Under the pieces are notes generated by a model, which was given only the letters and a program-made list of their open reading frames with translations, did no database searches and was not told the origin of the DNA. Below, piece by piece: positions 42,202 through 53,384 of a stretch of 64,000 nt of DNA (positions are counted from its first letter, which is position 1; each line of letters starts with the position of its first letter). Location: assembly GCF_006715095.1 (NCBI RefSeq), contig NZ_VFMO01000001.1:1426001-1490000 (forward strand), given 5' to 3'. Both the position numbers and the translations under genes were made by a program. The stretch comes from Yimella lutea. Its GTDB lineage: Bacteria > Actinomycetota > Actinomycetes > Actinomycetales > Dermatophilaceae.

Positions 42202-43416
42202 ATGGGGATCCCACCGGACAGTGTCCGGACGCTGTCCAGAGCGCAGCTCGCACACCTCAACGGACGGCGTCCGCTGCTGCGTCGCGCCATCTCCTGGACC
42301 ATCGGGATCGTCTTCTTCGGGCTCTGCCTCGCTGTGGTTCTGGCGAGTCTGCACGCTCAATCCGGGCTGACCGCAACGGTTCTGGGCATCGCGACAGGTT
42401 TTGTGGTGCTCGGCATCGTCGTACCGGTATTCCTGTGGCTCGACCGGTTCGAACCCGAGCCGTGGGGAATGCTGCTGTTCGCGTTCCTGTGGGGGGCGTG
42501 CGTCGCGACGGTCGGTGCCGCACTGCTCAACGACATCGGTGGCTACCTGATCGGGGCGACGGCGGAGAACAACGCTCCGGTCGCCATCTTCGTCGCTCCG
42601 CCGGTCGAGGAGGCCCTCAAGGGTCTGGCACTCATCCTGCTGATCGTGTTCCGCCGCAAGGAGATCGACGGCATCGTCGACGGAATGGTCTACGCCGGCC
42701 TGTGTGCGGCCGGCTTCGCGTTCGTCGAGGACATTGTCTACCTCGCCAACGGCTATGCCGACTCCGGTGAAGAGGGCCTGTTCGGCACGTTCATCGTCCG
42801 GGTGTTGATGAGTCCGTTCGCACATCCAATGTTCACCATCTGCATCGGGATCGGCGTGGGGATCGCGGCCACATCCCGCGGATTCGCCATGCGCGTCCTG
42901 CCGCCGCTCATCGGCTTCGTCTGCGCCGTCATGTTGCACATGGGATGGAACGCGCTCGCGATCCTCGCCGAAGAGGGCTGGCTGCTCACCTACGTCCTGG
43001 TGCAGGTGCCGCTGTTCTGTGCATTCGTGGCTCTGTTGGTGATCGCCCGGCGCCGGGAGTCGGCCAGGATCGGCGAGCAACTGTCGGGATACGTCGACAG
43101 TTCGTGGCTGTCTCCGCCCGAGGTACGGATGCTCGCGTCCATGTCGGAGCGCCGGTACGCGCGTGCCTGGGCGAAGTCCCACGGTGGCAAAACGCTCGAA
43201 CTCCAGATGGAGCAGTTCCAGGACATCGCGAGCGAACTGGCCATGCTGCGGGCCCGGATCAACCGCGGCGACCACGGACCCGACTCGTTCGCACGTGAAC
43301 ACAAGCTGCTCGAAGCGCTGTGGATGTTGCGTCGCCCGTTCCTCGGCACACCGCTCTACCGGCACTACGAGTGGACGCCGATCGGTCGCCCGCCGATGCG
43401 CACCCCGCTGCGCTGA
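42202..43416 (+). CDS. PrsW-family intramembrane protease
   Basis: 404 residues, about eight membrane segments in the first 280. The glutamic-type active site motifs APPVEEALKG, AFVEDIVYLANG, SPFAHPMFT and MLHMGWNAL are intact. Such proteases cut membrane proteins, for example anti-sigma factors. The last 120 residues form a soluble tail. TAGGGT (42189-42194) is 7 nt before the ATG, so leaderless. No sigma/anti-sigma pair lies nearby. Confidence 0.9.
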   Translation: MGIPPDSVRTLSRAQLAHLNGRRPLLRRAISWTIGIVFFGLCLAVVLASLHAQSGLTATVLGIATGFVVLGIVVPVFLWLDRFEPEPWGMLLFAFLWGACVATVGAALLNDIGGYLIGATAENNAPVAIFVAPPVEEALKGLALILLIVFRRKEIDGIVDGMVYAGLCAAGFAFVEDIVYLANGYADSGEEGLFGTFIVRVLMSPFAHPMFTICIGIGVGIAATSRGFAMRVLPPLIGFVCAVMLHMGWNALAILAEEGWLLTYVLVQVPLFCAFVALLVIARRRESARIGEQLSGYVDSSWLSPPEVRMLASMSERRYARAWAKSHGGKTLELQMEQFQDIASELAMLRARINRGDHGPDSFAREHKLLEALWMLRRPFLGTPLYRHYEWTPIGRPPMRTPLR

Positions 43417-43455
43417 CCGCGTCCACCGGCGGGTCGGTCTAGACTTCCCGCCGTT

Positions 43456-43532
<77 letters not shown>

Positions 43533-43593
43533 TCCGCAGGTTGGTCCATCGGTGTGGGCGTCCGGGGTCGCAGCGGACTCTAGACTCCTACCC

Positions 43594-45306
43594 GTGAGTC
43601 AAGTCCCTGATCCGTCCCGATTGCCTGCCGCTCTCGACCAACTGCGAGCAGCCGTCGAAGGGACGCACTTCCCGTTGGAGACCCCGCGTGCCGAGCAGGC
43701 CCGTGCCGGTCGTGGTGATCTGCTGAATCAGTTGCGCGACTACATCATTCCGCGCGCCAACTCCCTCGACGCGCCCTTGCTGGCGGTCGTCGGTGGGTCC
43801 ACCGGTGCGGGCAAGTCGACCCTCGTCAACTCGATCGTGGGGGAGACCGTGACGACGCCCGGCGTGCTGCGACCCACCACGCGTGCATCGACGCTCATCC
43901 ACCACCCCGACGACGCGCACTGGTTCACCACCAAGCGCATCCTGCCCGAGCTGGCCCGGCTGACCGGCGACTCCGCCGGAGCCCACGACCCGAACACGCT
44001 GCGACTTGTCGCCAGCGTTTCGGTGCCGCGCGGACTCGCGCTGCTGGATGCGCCCGACATCGACTCGGTCGTGTCCGCGAACCGTGACCTGGCCCGGCAG
44101 CTGCTCAGTGCCGCCGACCTCTGGATCTTCGTCACCACCGCCACCCGCTACGCCGACGCCGTGCCGTGGGAGTTGCTGCAGCAGGCGATCCATCGCGGGA
44201 CGTCGGTAGCGGTCGTGCTCGACCGGGTGCCGATGGACGCGATGGAGGAGGTGCGTGCCGACCTCGCCGGGATGCTGATGGAGCGCGGACTCGGTCAGTC
44301 GCCGGTCTTCGCCGTTGCGGAGTCGACGTTGTCCAAGACCGGCATGCTTCCGGTCAGCGAGGTGACTCGCATCCGCGGGTGGCTGAGCTCCCTCGCTGCC
44401 GATGCTCACGCCCGCAGCATCGTCATCCGACGCACGCTCGACGGCGCGCTGGACTCCTTGAACGAACGCGGTCGGTCATTGCAGTCGCTGTCGCAGGAAC
44501 AGCGTTCTGCCGCAGACGAATTGCGTCAGGCTCCGCAGCAGGCGTACTCCGCGGCGCTCGATGGCGTGAAGGAAGGTGTCCAGGACGGTTCGTTGCTGCG
44601 TGGCGAGGTGCTCGCGCGTTGGCAGGAGTTCGTCGGCACGGGAGAACTGCTGCGCCAGCTCGAAGCAGGCGTCGGGCGCATGCGAGACCGGGTCGTCGGA
44701 GCACTGCGTGGACGCGGGCGTGCCGAACCCGCCGAGAACCTCGGCGAGGCGTTGCATTCCGGCGTCGCGGCTCTGCTGGTCAACCATGCGGAGACTGCGG
44801 CGATCGCCTCGGCGCGGGCTTGGCGCACCACTCCCGGCGGGGCGCCGATCATCGAGAAGCATCGCGAACTGGGCTCTGCGTCAAAGGGATTCGGAGAGCA
44901 GGTGGAGCGTGCGGTTCGCGACTGGCAGGGCGACGTGATGGACATGGTGCGTGAAGAAGCAGGTTCGCGGCGCACCACCGCACGGTTCCTCGCCTTCGGT
45001 ATCAACGGCATCGCGGTCATGCTCATGCTCATCTCGTTCTCCGCGACCGCCGGCCTGACCGGGGCCGAGGTCGGCATCGCCGGTGGATCGGCGGTGCTCG
45101 CGCAGCGACTGCTCGAAGCGATCTTCGGTGATCAGGCGGTGCGCACGCTCAGCGCGAAGGCGCGTCGCCTGCTCCTCGAGCGCACCACAGAACTCTTCGA
45201 GGCCGAGGAGCAGCGGTTCGAGAAAGTGCTGTCGGATGAGATCGGCCAGGCGTCCACGGACGACCGGATCGGCCCGGCGCTCGCGGCAGTGAAGGCGGCA
45301 CGATGA
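43594..45306 (+). CDS. Dynamin-like membrane GTPase (first of tandem pair)
   Basis: 570 residues. P-loop VVGGSTGAGKSTLVNSIVGE (about residues 70-85), switch-like RPTTRAST and LLDAPDIDSVV (G3, DxPD), followed by a long helical middle region and a C-terminal hydrophobic hairpin (FGINGIAVMLMLISFSATA, then a second segment around GGSAVLAQRLL). This is the layout of bacterial dynamin-like/YfjP-type GTPases that act on membranes. GTG start with TAGACT (43581-43586) 7 nt upstream. It overlaps the second GTPase by 4 nt. Confidence 0.82.
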   Translation: MSQVPDPSRLPAALDQLRAAVEGTHFPLETPRAEQARAGRGDLLNQLRDYIIPRANSLDAPLLAVVGGSTGAGKSTLVNSIVGETVTTPGVLRPTTRASTLIHHPDDAHWFTTKRILPELARLTGDSAGAHDPNTLRLVASVSVPRGLALLDAPDIDSVVSANRDLARQLLSAADLWIFVTTATRYADAVPWELLQQAIHRGTSVAVVLDRVPMDAMEEVRADLAGMLMERGLGQSPVFAVAESTLSKTGMLPVSEVTRIRGWLSSLAADAHARSIVIRRTLDGALDSLNERGRSLQSLSQEQRSAADELRQAPQQAYSAALDGVKEGVQDGSLLRGEVLARWQEFVGTGELLRQLEAGVGRMRDRVVGALRGRGRAEPAENLGEALHSGVAALLVNHAETAAIASARAWRTTPGGAPIIEKHRELGSASKGFGEQVERAVRDWQGDVMDMVREEAGSRRTTARFLAFGINGIAVMLMLISFSATAGLTGAEVGIAGGSAVLAQRLLEAIFGDQAVRTLSAKARRLLLERTTELFEAEEQRFEKVLSDEIGQASTDDRIGPALAAVKAAR

Positions 45307-46949
45307 GCCCCGATCTGTTCAAGCGGAAGTCTGGCGGCGTCGTCAGCAACGAGGCGCTGCAGCAGCGTGGCAAGGCGCTGGAGACAGCGATCGAGCACGG
45401 CGGTGAGCGACTCCCGGCGTCCAATGTCGCGGTTGTTCGCGACCTGGAGCGCAAGGTCGCCGAACGCAGTGGCATTGCCGGTGGACGCACGGTCGTCGCA
45501 CTTGCCGGAGCGACCGGAAGCGGCAAGTCCAGCCTGTTCAATGCGCTTGTCGGCGAACCGGTTTCGAGGATCGGTGCACGGCGTCCGACCACCTCTCAGG
45601 CCGCCGCTGCGGTCTGGGGGGAGGATCCGTCCGGTCCGCTGCTCGACTGGGTCGGGGTGGGAGCCCGGCACCAGGTGCCGCTCGCCGCACCGACCACCGG
45701 GACGCTCGACGGTCTCGTGCTGCTCGATCTTCCCGACTTCGACTCCAACGTCATCGCGCACCGGCACGAGGCCGACCGCGTCCTGAAGCTGTCGGATGTC
45801 TTCATCTGGGTCACCGACCCGCAGAAGTACGCCGACGCCGTCCTGCACGACGACTACATCCGCTCGATGGCCGGCCACGCGGCGGTGACGATCGTCGTCC
45901 TCAATCAGATCGACCGGCTCAGCCGCGAGGCGGCCAAGGCCTGCATCGCCGACCTGGAGAAGCTGCTGGAGCGTGATGGTCTGAGCGGGGTGAAGGTGCT
46001 CGCCACCTCGGCCGCCCAGGGCATCGGCCTGGACGAGCTGCGCACCACCCTGGGAAAGGTCGTCGCCCACCGCAATGCCGCCAACCAGCGGCTGGCGGCC
46101 GACCTGCGTGTGCAGGCGGTCGAGTTGCGCAAGCACGTCGCCGACACCGAGCCCGAACTCGGGCGCAAAACGGGTGACGAACTCACCGATGCCCTCGCCA
46201 AGGCCGCGGCCGTGCCGGTCATCGGTCAGGCTGTCGAACGCGACTACCGGCAGCGCGCTGCTGCGCACGGCGGGTGGCCGTTCACCCGGTGGGCCAACAA
46301 GCTCCGCCCGGCGCCGCTTTCTCGCCTGGGCCTGGACAAGGTCGCCTCGCAGCTGAGCCGGTCCGAGGGGCAGCGTGCTCTCGGCCGTTCCTCGCTGCCG
46401 CCCGCCTCGCCGGCGGCTCTGGCGGCGGTGGACCTGGCGACTCGCCGGCTCGGTGAGCGGGCCGCCGAGGGGCTCCCGCAGCCTTGGGCGGACGCGGTGT
46501 ACGACGCCGCTTCGCCGCAGAACGACGACCTACGCGACTCGCTCGACCAGGCGGTGATGGGTACCAAGCTGCGCGATCGCGACCCGGTCTGGTGGACCGT
46601 GTTCTCGATGCTGCAGTGGCTCTTCGCGGCGATCGCCCTCGCCGGTCTGCTGTGGCTGCTGCTGCTGGCAGGTCTTGGCTTTGCTCAGATTCAGCTCGAT
46701 GTGCCCACGTGGGGCTGGATCCCGATCCCGGTGCTCATGCTCGCGGGCGGGCTCCTGCTCGGGCTGTTGCTTGCGGTGCTCTCGCGTTTCCTCGCCGCCA
46801 AGGGCGGACGTCGTCGGCGCGCTGCCGCCGAACGCCGCCTGCGCGACGCAGTGTCCGAGGTCGGTGAGATCAAGTTGGTGGCGCCCGTGCGAGCCGTGCT
46901 CGCCGAGCACCGGGCGACTCGCGAGGCGCTCGACCAGGCGGCACGCTGA
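45303..46949 (+). CDS. Membrane-anchored GTPase (second of tandem pair)
   Basis: 548 residues. G1 LAGATGSGKSSLFNALVGE, G2 RRPTTSQA, G3 LLDLPDFDS, G4 VLNQIDRL, G5-like TSAAQG, then a C-terminal helical part with two membrane segments (FSMLQWLFAAIALAGLLWLL and IPIPVLMLAGGLLLGLLLAV). It starts on the last codon of the first GTPase (ATGA), so the two products are made together and probably act as a pair on the membrane. Confidence 0.85.
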   Translation: MSPDLFKRKSGGVVSNEALQQRGKALETAIEHGGERLPASNVAVVRDLERKVAERSGIAGGRTVVALAGATGSGKSSLFNALVGEPVSRIGARRPTTSQAAAAVWGEDPSGPLLDWVGVGARHQVPLAAPTTGTLDGLVLLDLPDFDSNVIAHRHEADRVLKLSDVFIWVTDPQKYADAVLHDDYIRSMAGHAAVTIVVLNQIDRLSREAAKACIADLEKLLERDGLSGVKVLATSAAQGIGLDELRTTLGKVVAHRNAANQRLAADLRVQAVELRKHVADTEPELGRKTGDELTDALAKAAAVPVIGQAVERDYRQRAAAHGGWPFTRWANKLRPAPLSRLGLDKVASQLSRSEGQRALGRSSLPPASPAALAAVDLATRRLGERAAEGLPQPWADAVYDAASPQNDDLRDSLDQAVMGTKLRDRDPVWWTVFSMLQWLFAAIALAGLLWLLLLAGLGFAQIQLDVPTWGWIPIPVLMLAGGLLLGLLLAVLSRFLAAKGGRRRRAAAERRLRDAVSEVGEIKLVAPVRAVLAEHRATREALDQAAR

Positions 46950-46972
46950 GTTCTCCACAGCCCACGATCGAG

Positions 46973-47006
46973 GCCGCCGTCGTCCACACCCGGACGGCGG
47001 CGGCTT
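46973..47006 (+). terminator. Terminator after the GTPase pair
   Basis: A perfect 9-bp stem (46973-46981 with 46993-47001) with an 11-nt loop followed by GGCTTTC. Confidence 0.65.
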
Positions 47007-47079
47007 TCGCATCCCCGCGCCCGGGACGAAGGTTCGACCAGGCCGAACGGTCGGCCGGCAATCCTCGAAGGGAAGAACC

Positions 47080-47502
47080 ATGGGCAACCACGCAACTGTC
47101 ACCATCACCGGCAACCTCACCGCCGACCCGCAGGTGCACGACTTCGACAGCGGATCGCGCAAGGCGAGGTTCGCCGTCGCGTGTACTCCGTCGACCCGTG
47201 ACAAGGAGACGGGCGGGTACCGCGACCTGTCGACCACGTTCTACGACGTCGACTGCTGGAACCACCTCGCGCAGAACGTCATGAGTTCACTGCACAAGGG
47301 CGACCCGGTGATCGTCACCGGTCGAATCAGTGTCGACTCCTGGCAGGGCCAGGACGGCGGCCAGCGGCAGAAGGTCGTCGTCACCGCGTCCACCGTCGGG
47401 CATGACCTCAGCCGCGGCACCGCCCAGTTCCGACGTCCCCAGCGGGAGGAGCCAAGCGAGGTCGGACAGGAGCAGATGCAGCGCGAGGGCGTGCCGGCCT
47501 GA
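47080..47502 (+). CDS. Single-stranded DNA-binding protein paralogue
   Basis: 140 residues, OB fold: VTITGNLTADPQVHDFDSG, FAVACTPS, YDVDCWNHLAQNV and GDPVIVTGRISVDSW are SSB blocks. The C-terminal tail lacks the acidic DDDIPF tip of the main SSB and ends MQREGVPA, so it is probably an accessory paralogue. GAAGGGAAG is 5 nt before the ATG. Confidence 0.88.
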   Translation: MGNHATVTITGNLTADPQVHDFDSGSRKARFAVACTPSTRDKETGGYRDLSTTFYDVDCWNHLAQNVMSSLHKGDPVIVTGRISVDSWQGQDGGQRQKVVVTASTVGHDLSRGTAQFRRPQREEPSEVGQEQMQREGVPA

Positions 47503-47558
47503 CCACGGGTGCGGCGCTCGATTGGGAGGGCGCCGCGCCCACCGATAGCCTGACGGGC

Positions 47559-49241
<1,683 letters not shown>

Positions 49242-49255
49242 CCTCGAGTCAGCAC

Positions 49256-49298
49256 AACGAGCGCCCCGGAACCACACGGTTCCGGGGCGCTCGTTTCG
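49256..49298 (+). terminator. Terminator after ettA
   Basis: An 18-bp perfect stem (49256-49273 with 49278-49295), ACAC loop, ending in TTT. The next gene's -10 box begins eight bases later. Confidence 0.88.
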
Positions 49299-49318
49299 TT
49301 CGGGGTAGGTTCGTGGCC

Positions 49319-50167
49319 GTGAGACTTCCCATCGGATCGACCGACGTCACGCCCAGTGGCGGAACGATCACTCTGATCGGACGCCGCGGCGAGGGGTGGG
49401 AGCCGATCGTCGCTGATCCGATCCCGGTGGCGGAGGCGATCGAGTTGTGCCGCGCCGAGGCGGACGTGCGAGACCGCACCGGGACCGTTCTCGTGGTGGA
49501 CGACGGAACGAGCGAACGATTCCCGTTCGGCCAGGAGATCACTTGGCACTACAGCCGCAGCATCGACACAGCCCGGGTCGTCGCGGACGATGCCGACTCC
49601 CTCGTCGCATGGATCCCTAGCGGCGCCGCCGGTCTTGCCGCCGTCGGAATCGACGACCGCCGGGCGCGGGAGGTCCCCATCGAGCAACGGTTCACGTTGC
49701 CGTGGAAGATGGCCGAGCGGTCCTGGACAGGACACGGTGTGCTGCGGGTTGCGCCGGTCGGGATGCCCTGGTCGGTGTGGTATTTCTGGTCGGGCGAGGG
49801 GCAGTTCGATGGCTGGTACGTCAATCTGGAACTCCCGCATTCCCGTCCGGTCACCGGTGAAGATCGAACGCATTCGTCCGACCTCGTTCTCGACCTGTGG
49901 GTCGACGCCGGACGGGACGGCACGCAGGACGTCTGGCTCAAGGACGCAGACGAACTCGACGCCGCCGTGGCCCAAGGCCGCTACACACCCGAGCAGGCCA
50001 ACGCCGTCCGATCGATCGGCGAATACGCAGTGCGCACGATGATCGAGCCATTGTCCGCACCGATGTCCCAGCCTTGGCACGTCTGGCTGCCGCCGGAAGA
50101 ACTCGATCGGTCGTTGCTGCTCCCTGACACCGAGATCGTCCGTCGCACAAGGGAACTGACTGGCTGA
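49319..50167 (+). CDS. DUF402 domain protein (FomD-like)
   Basis: 282 residues. The C-terminal half WSVWYFWSGEGQFDGWYVNLELP, DLVLDLWVDAGRD and LKDADELDAAVAQG is the DUF402/FomD fold, whose characterised members hydrolyse nucleoside di- or triphosphates with metal. The N-terminal 110 residues are less typical. GTG 49319 has TAGGTT (49306-49311) 7 nt upstream; the open frame from 49127 would run through the ettA terminator. Confidence 0.8.
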   Translation: MRLPIGSTDVTPSGGTITLIGRRGEGWEPIVADPIPVAEAIELCRAEADVRDRTGTVLVVDDGTSERFPFGQEITWHYSRSIDTARVVADDADSLVAWIPSGAAGLAAVGIDDRRAREVPIEQRFTLPWKMAERSWTGHGVLRVAPVGMPWSVWYFWSGEGQFDGWYVNLELPHSRPVTGEDRTHSSDLVLDLWVDAGRDGTQDVWLKDADELDAAVAQGRYTPEQANAVRSIGEYAVRTMIEPLSAPMSQPWHVWLPPEELDRSLLLPDTEIVRRTRELTG

Positions 50168-50176
50168 GCCGGCGAA

Positions 50177-50704
50177 TCAGCCCAGTTCGTCGAAGGACGG
50201 CGGGTAGACGACCCTTCCCTGCAGTGACATGTCCTCCGGGTCGTACCTGCTCAGGAGGTAGACCTGGGCGGCCTCGTGGGGAGCCCAGTCCGGCATCGGG
50301 AGCGACAGTCCGTGATCGCCGGCGAAGACAAACCCGCGCTTGCCGTAGAAGGACGGGGATCCCTCGAGCGTGACCAGCGGCTCACCTGCCTCATCGGCGG
50401 CGTCGAGAGCAGCCTTGATCAACGTCGAACCAATGCCGTGCTGCTGATGGGATGGCAGTACGGCGAGCGGCGAGAGCATGACGATCTCGCGATCACCGTG
50501 CTCGCCGCGAACCCAACACCCGTCGATCATGACGTGGCCGACGATCTGGTCGGCCTCGACGGCGACCGGCGCCATGTCAGGTCGGTACTCGCTGCCGGTG
50601 CGGCTGCGATCGACCAGGTCGGCCTCGGCCTGCGCCTCGAACGCCTCGGTCACGACCTTCCGGATCGCGGGGAAGTCGGCTGGGGTCTCGGGTCGGATGA
50701 TCAT
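50177..50704 (-). CDS. GNAT-family N-acetyltransferase
   Basis: 175 residues. IRPETPADFPAIRKVV at the N-terminus and the acetyl-CoA loop AVLPSHQQHGIGSTLI (Q/RxxGxG/A), followed by LEGSPSFYGKRGF, are typical of the YhbS-like GNAT group. Substrate unknown. AAAGGAG is 8 nt before the ATG, which overlaps the methyltransferase stop by 4 nt, so both are one operon. Confidence 0.9.
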   Translation of the reverse strand: MIIRPETPADFPAIRKVVTEAFEAQAEADLVDRSRTGSEYRPDMAPVAVEADQIVGHVMIDGCWVRGEHGDREIVMLSPLAVLPSHQQHGIGSTLIKAALDAADEAGEPLVTLEGSPSFYGKRGFVFAGDHGLSLPMPDWAPHEAAQVYLLSRYDPEDMSLQGRVVYPPSFDELG

Positions 50705-51468
50705 TGTCGAACTCCTTTGAGCCAGAATCGCTTTCGAGTCATTGTGATCGGTCCGCCGGAACTTCGTCGGTGGAGGTCGAGCAGTCGATCCTGGTACCGG
50801 TCGACGCTGAAGTCGTCGGGTGTCTCCCATGGCACGAGTTGCAGGTAGGCGAGCAGCGCAGCGACATCTTCGAAGGTGTAGACGCCGACGTGTTCGGCCC
50901 CGTCGACCGCCGAGAAGCCGGCGTCCTGCAGTTCTTCTCGGAACTGTGCGAAGTTCACGTGGGGGAGGGCTGCAGCCTGGCCGAACCACCCGCCGATCTC
51001 CGCGCACTCGTCGCCGCCGACCTGCTGGGTCAGCACGGTGCCGCCCGGCGCAATCACGCGTGCCAACTCATGAGGCGAGTACGACTCGTGGCGGTTGAGG
51101 ACCAAGTCGAAACGGTCGTCGGCGAACGGCATTCGCACCGAGTCGACGTCCTCGTCCGGCGCGCCGTACTCGATGACCTCGATGCCGTGCGGGGCGAGAT
51201 TGCGCTGTGCGACAGAGATGTTCGGCTGCCAACCCTCAGTAGCGGTGGTGTCGGCGGGAAGAAGATCGGCGAACCGGAGGAGGTACTCGCCACCGCCCGT
51301 CCCCATGTCGAGCACGTGCTGAGCGTTGCCCAGAGCTTGACGGTACTGAGCGTCGAGATCCCACGGCTCCTGCGACTCGGTCATCCGGTCATCCAAGGAG
51401 GAGAAGTCCCAGCCCTCGGGTTGGTCGCGTTCTTCGGCTCGCCAGCGCTCCAGTAGTTGCTCTTCCAC
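50701..51468 (-). CDS. SAM-dependent methyltransferase
   Basis: 255 residues, class I methyltransferase: VLDMGTGGGEYL (motif I, about residue 53), DSVRMPFADDRFDLVLNRH (motifs II-III), ARVIAPGGTVLTQQVGG. Substrate not readable; N-terminal LERWRAEERDQPEGWDFSSL is shared with small antibiotic/rRNA-resistance-like methyltransferases of Gram-positives. GTG start, no clear Shine-Dalgarno site. Coupled to the acetyltransferase downstream. Confidence 0.87.
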   Translation of the reverse strand: MEEQLLERWRAEERDQPEGWDFSSLDDRMTESQEPWDLDAQYRQALGNAQHVLDMGTGGGEYLLRFADLLPADTTATEGWQPNISVAQRNLAPHGIEVIEYGAPDEDVDSVRMPFADDRFDLVLNRHESYSPHELARVIAPGGTVLTQQVGGDECAEIGGWFGQAAALPHVNFAQFREELQDAGFSAVDGAEHVGVYTFEDVAALLAYLQLVPWETPDDFSVDRYQDRLLDLHRRSSGGPITMTRKRFWLKGVRQ

Positions 51469-51623
51469 GGAGCTTGTCTATCAACCACAGATCTGAGCCG
51501 CGAGCGATATTCCGGACGATGGCGTATCCGCCGACCGACCCCGCGGGCCGACTTCCATCCCCCTTGTTGTTGGCGAACGTCAAGGCAAGAGAGGTTGTCG
51601 GTGGTCCCGCCTAGAGTTTCTTC

Positions 51624-53228
51624 ATGGCCATCAGCTACGAGTTCTACGAACCGGTCTCACCGGTGGAATTCGTTCTGCTGCAAGCACTTTCAGACCCGAA
51701 GCAGCGTTTGTTGAACCAGCTTCTGAACGCTTTGGGGTCACCCGCGGAAGTCCTGACATTCGCGAACCGGCTGTCCCGGGAAGCGTTTCACCGGCTCGAA
51801 TCAGACGCCGTGCGCAACACCGGATCCATTGCCACCGGACGGCCCATCGACCCCGGCGATCACCTCATGCTCGAAGAAGCCATCACCCAATCCGCGCACC
51901 TCGCCTCCACCTCGCAAGCCGTTCAAGCCATGGCGATGGCGCGGTACGCCGCGATCGATGAAGAGTTGGTCGATTCCGACACCGGTGTCACTGCGAAGGT
52001 CGAGGACGCGCTCGGTCATCAGGCGTCGTTCGCGGACACCGACGTGGCGGCTGCCTGTCAGATGGCACCCCGCACTGCGTCGATCAAGATGAGCAACTCC
52101 ATCGATACGTGCACCAAAACTCCCGGGTTGCTCGCCGCGGCGGTCGAGGGTTCAATCCCGTACTGGAAAGTCAGCCTCGTTGCCTCGGAACTGGTGAACG
52201 CCTCACCCGAGACGTCCCGCCGGGTCGAGCAGCACCTGCTCGACACCAAAGGCTTCAACACCTGGGGTTTCCTCAAAGTGAAGACCGCCGCGCGGGCGCT
52301 GGTGACCCAGTGGGAAGAGGAAGCCGCGAAGAAGACCCGCCAGAAGGAAGCCAAAGAAGCCACCGGTGTCTGGGTGCGCCCCTCCGACATCCCGGGCATG
52401 GCCGAACTGTGCGCCATCGGACCGGCCGACCAGATCGCCCGCATCTACGGAGCCGTCGACCAATTGGCTGATCAACGGTCCAAGAACCCATCCCCGAGTG
52501 AGAGCAGCGACACCGGAGAATCGAAGCCGACGCTCGGACAACTGCGCCTCGGCGCGTTGCACGACCTCGTCACCCAAGGCGCCGACGTCAGCTACCAGGT
52601 CGTCATCCAGATCCCTGTCGTTCGTGAAGAGCAACAGGCTGCAACAGCGGCCAAGCGTGCCACCGACGACGCGGAACACGAGCCCGAGGCGTCCCCGGAC
52701 GACGGATCACCACCACCCGGACAGTCCGCCTCATCACCGCGAGGCCCGGACGACTTTGAATTCGCTTCAGAAACAGGTGAAACCGCCCGGGCGTACAAAG
52801 CCGGTTGGGCACGGATCGCCGGGATCGGGTTCATCCGGCCCGATGTGCTCGACGCGTTGATCGAGCAGTTCGGTTGCCGCCTCACCCGAGCACTGGTCGA
52901 CGCCGACACCGGAGTCACCTGCGAGACCTCGACGACGGCGTACGAGCCGACATCAAGGATGAGGGAGTTCGTCCAACAACGCGACCAAACCTGCCGGTTC
53001 CCCATGTGCACTAGGACCGCCATCAGGTGCGACATCGATCATGTCGTCGAATGGCCGCAGGGACCCACTGACGGGCACAACCTCGCCGCACTCTGCCGAC
53101 ACCACCATGACGCGAAGACCAAAAAGCACTGGGACTACCACATGAGCGACGACGGAGTCTGCAGCTGGACCTCCCGCACGGGCCGCACGTATGTCACCTA
53201 CCCCGACTCCGTGCACGACGCTTCATGA
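51624..53228 (+). CDS. DUF222 protein with C-terminal HNH endonuclease domain
   Basis: 534 residues. The N-terminal DUF222 helical domain (residues about 40-290) is followed by a disordered acidic Pro/Ser stretch, then an HNH nuclease: CRFPMC, CDIDHVVEWPQGPTDGHNLAALC, HHHDAK. Family members are multi-copy in many actinobacteria and are often near mobile elements (homing/REP13E12-like). TAGAGT (51612-51617) is 6 nt before the ATG. The gene starts the accessory segment. Confidence 0.9.
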   Translation: MAISYEFYEPVSPVEFVLLQALSDPKQRLLNQLLNALGSPAEVLTFANRLSREAFHRLESDAVRNTGSIATGRPIDPGDHLMLEEAITQSAHLASTSQAVQAMAMARYAAIDEELVDSDTGVTAKVEDALGHQASFADTDVAAACQMAPRTASIKMSNSIDTCTKTPGLLAAAVEGSIPYWKVSLVASELVNASPETSRRVEQHLLDTKGFNTWGFLKVKTAARALVTQWEEEAAKKTRQKEAKEATGVWVRPSDIPGMAELCAIGPADQIARIYGAVDQLADQRSKNPSPSESSDTGESKPTLGQLRLGALHDLVTQGADVSYQVVIQIPVVREEQQAATAAKRATDDAEHEPEASPDDGSPPPGQSASSPRGPDDFEFASETGETARAYKAGWARIAGIGFIRPDVLDALIEQFGCRLTRALVDADTGVTCETSTTAYEPTSRMREFVQQRDQTCRFPMCTRTAIRCDIDHVVEWPQGPTDGHNLAALCRHHHDAKTKKHWDYHMSDDGVCSWTSRTGRTYVTYPDSVHDAS

Positions 53229-53277
53229 ATCAGCCCCGTATGGTCGGGTAACCGTTCAAGGTCACCGGGTTTCGGCG

Positions 53278-53304
53278 CATGCGCCCTCCTTCGTCGGGCG
53301 CATG
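53278..53304 (+). terminator. Hairpin after the HNH gene
   Basis: A perfect 9-bp stem (53278-53286 with 53296-53304), 9-nt loop, no T tract. Possible terminator. Confidence 0.4.
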
Positions 53305-53384
53305 GCTCAACCAGCCGTGAAGCGACGCCTCAGTGCCAGCCTTCGTCCACCCGCAGGGCCCTCTCCGAGCGGCATAGTGGGGAC

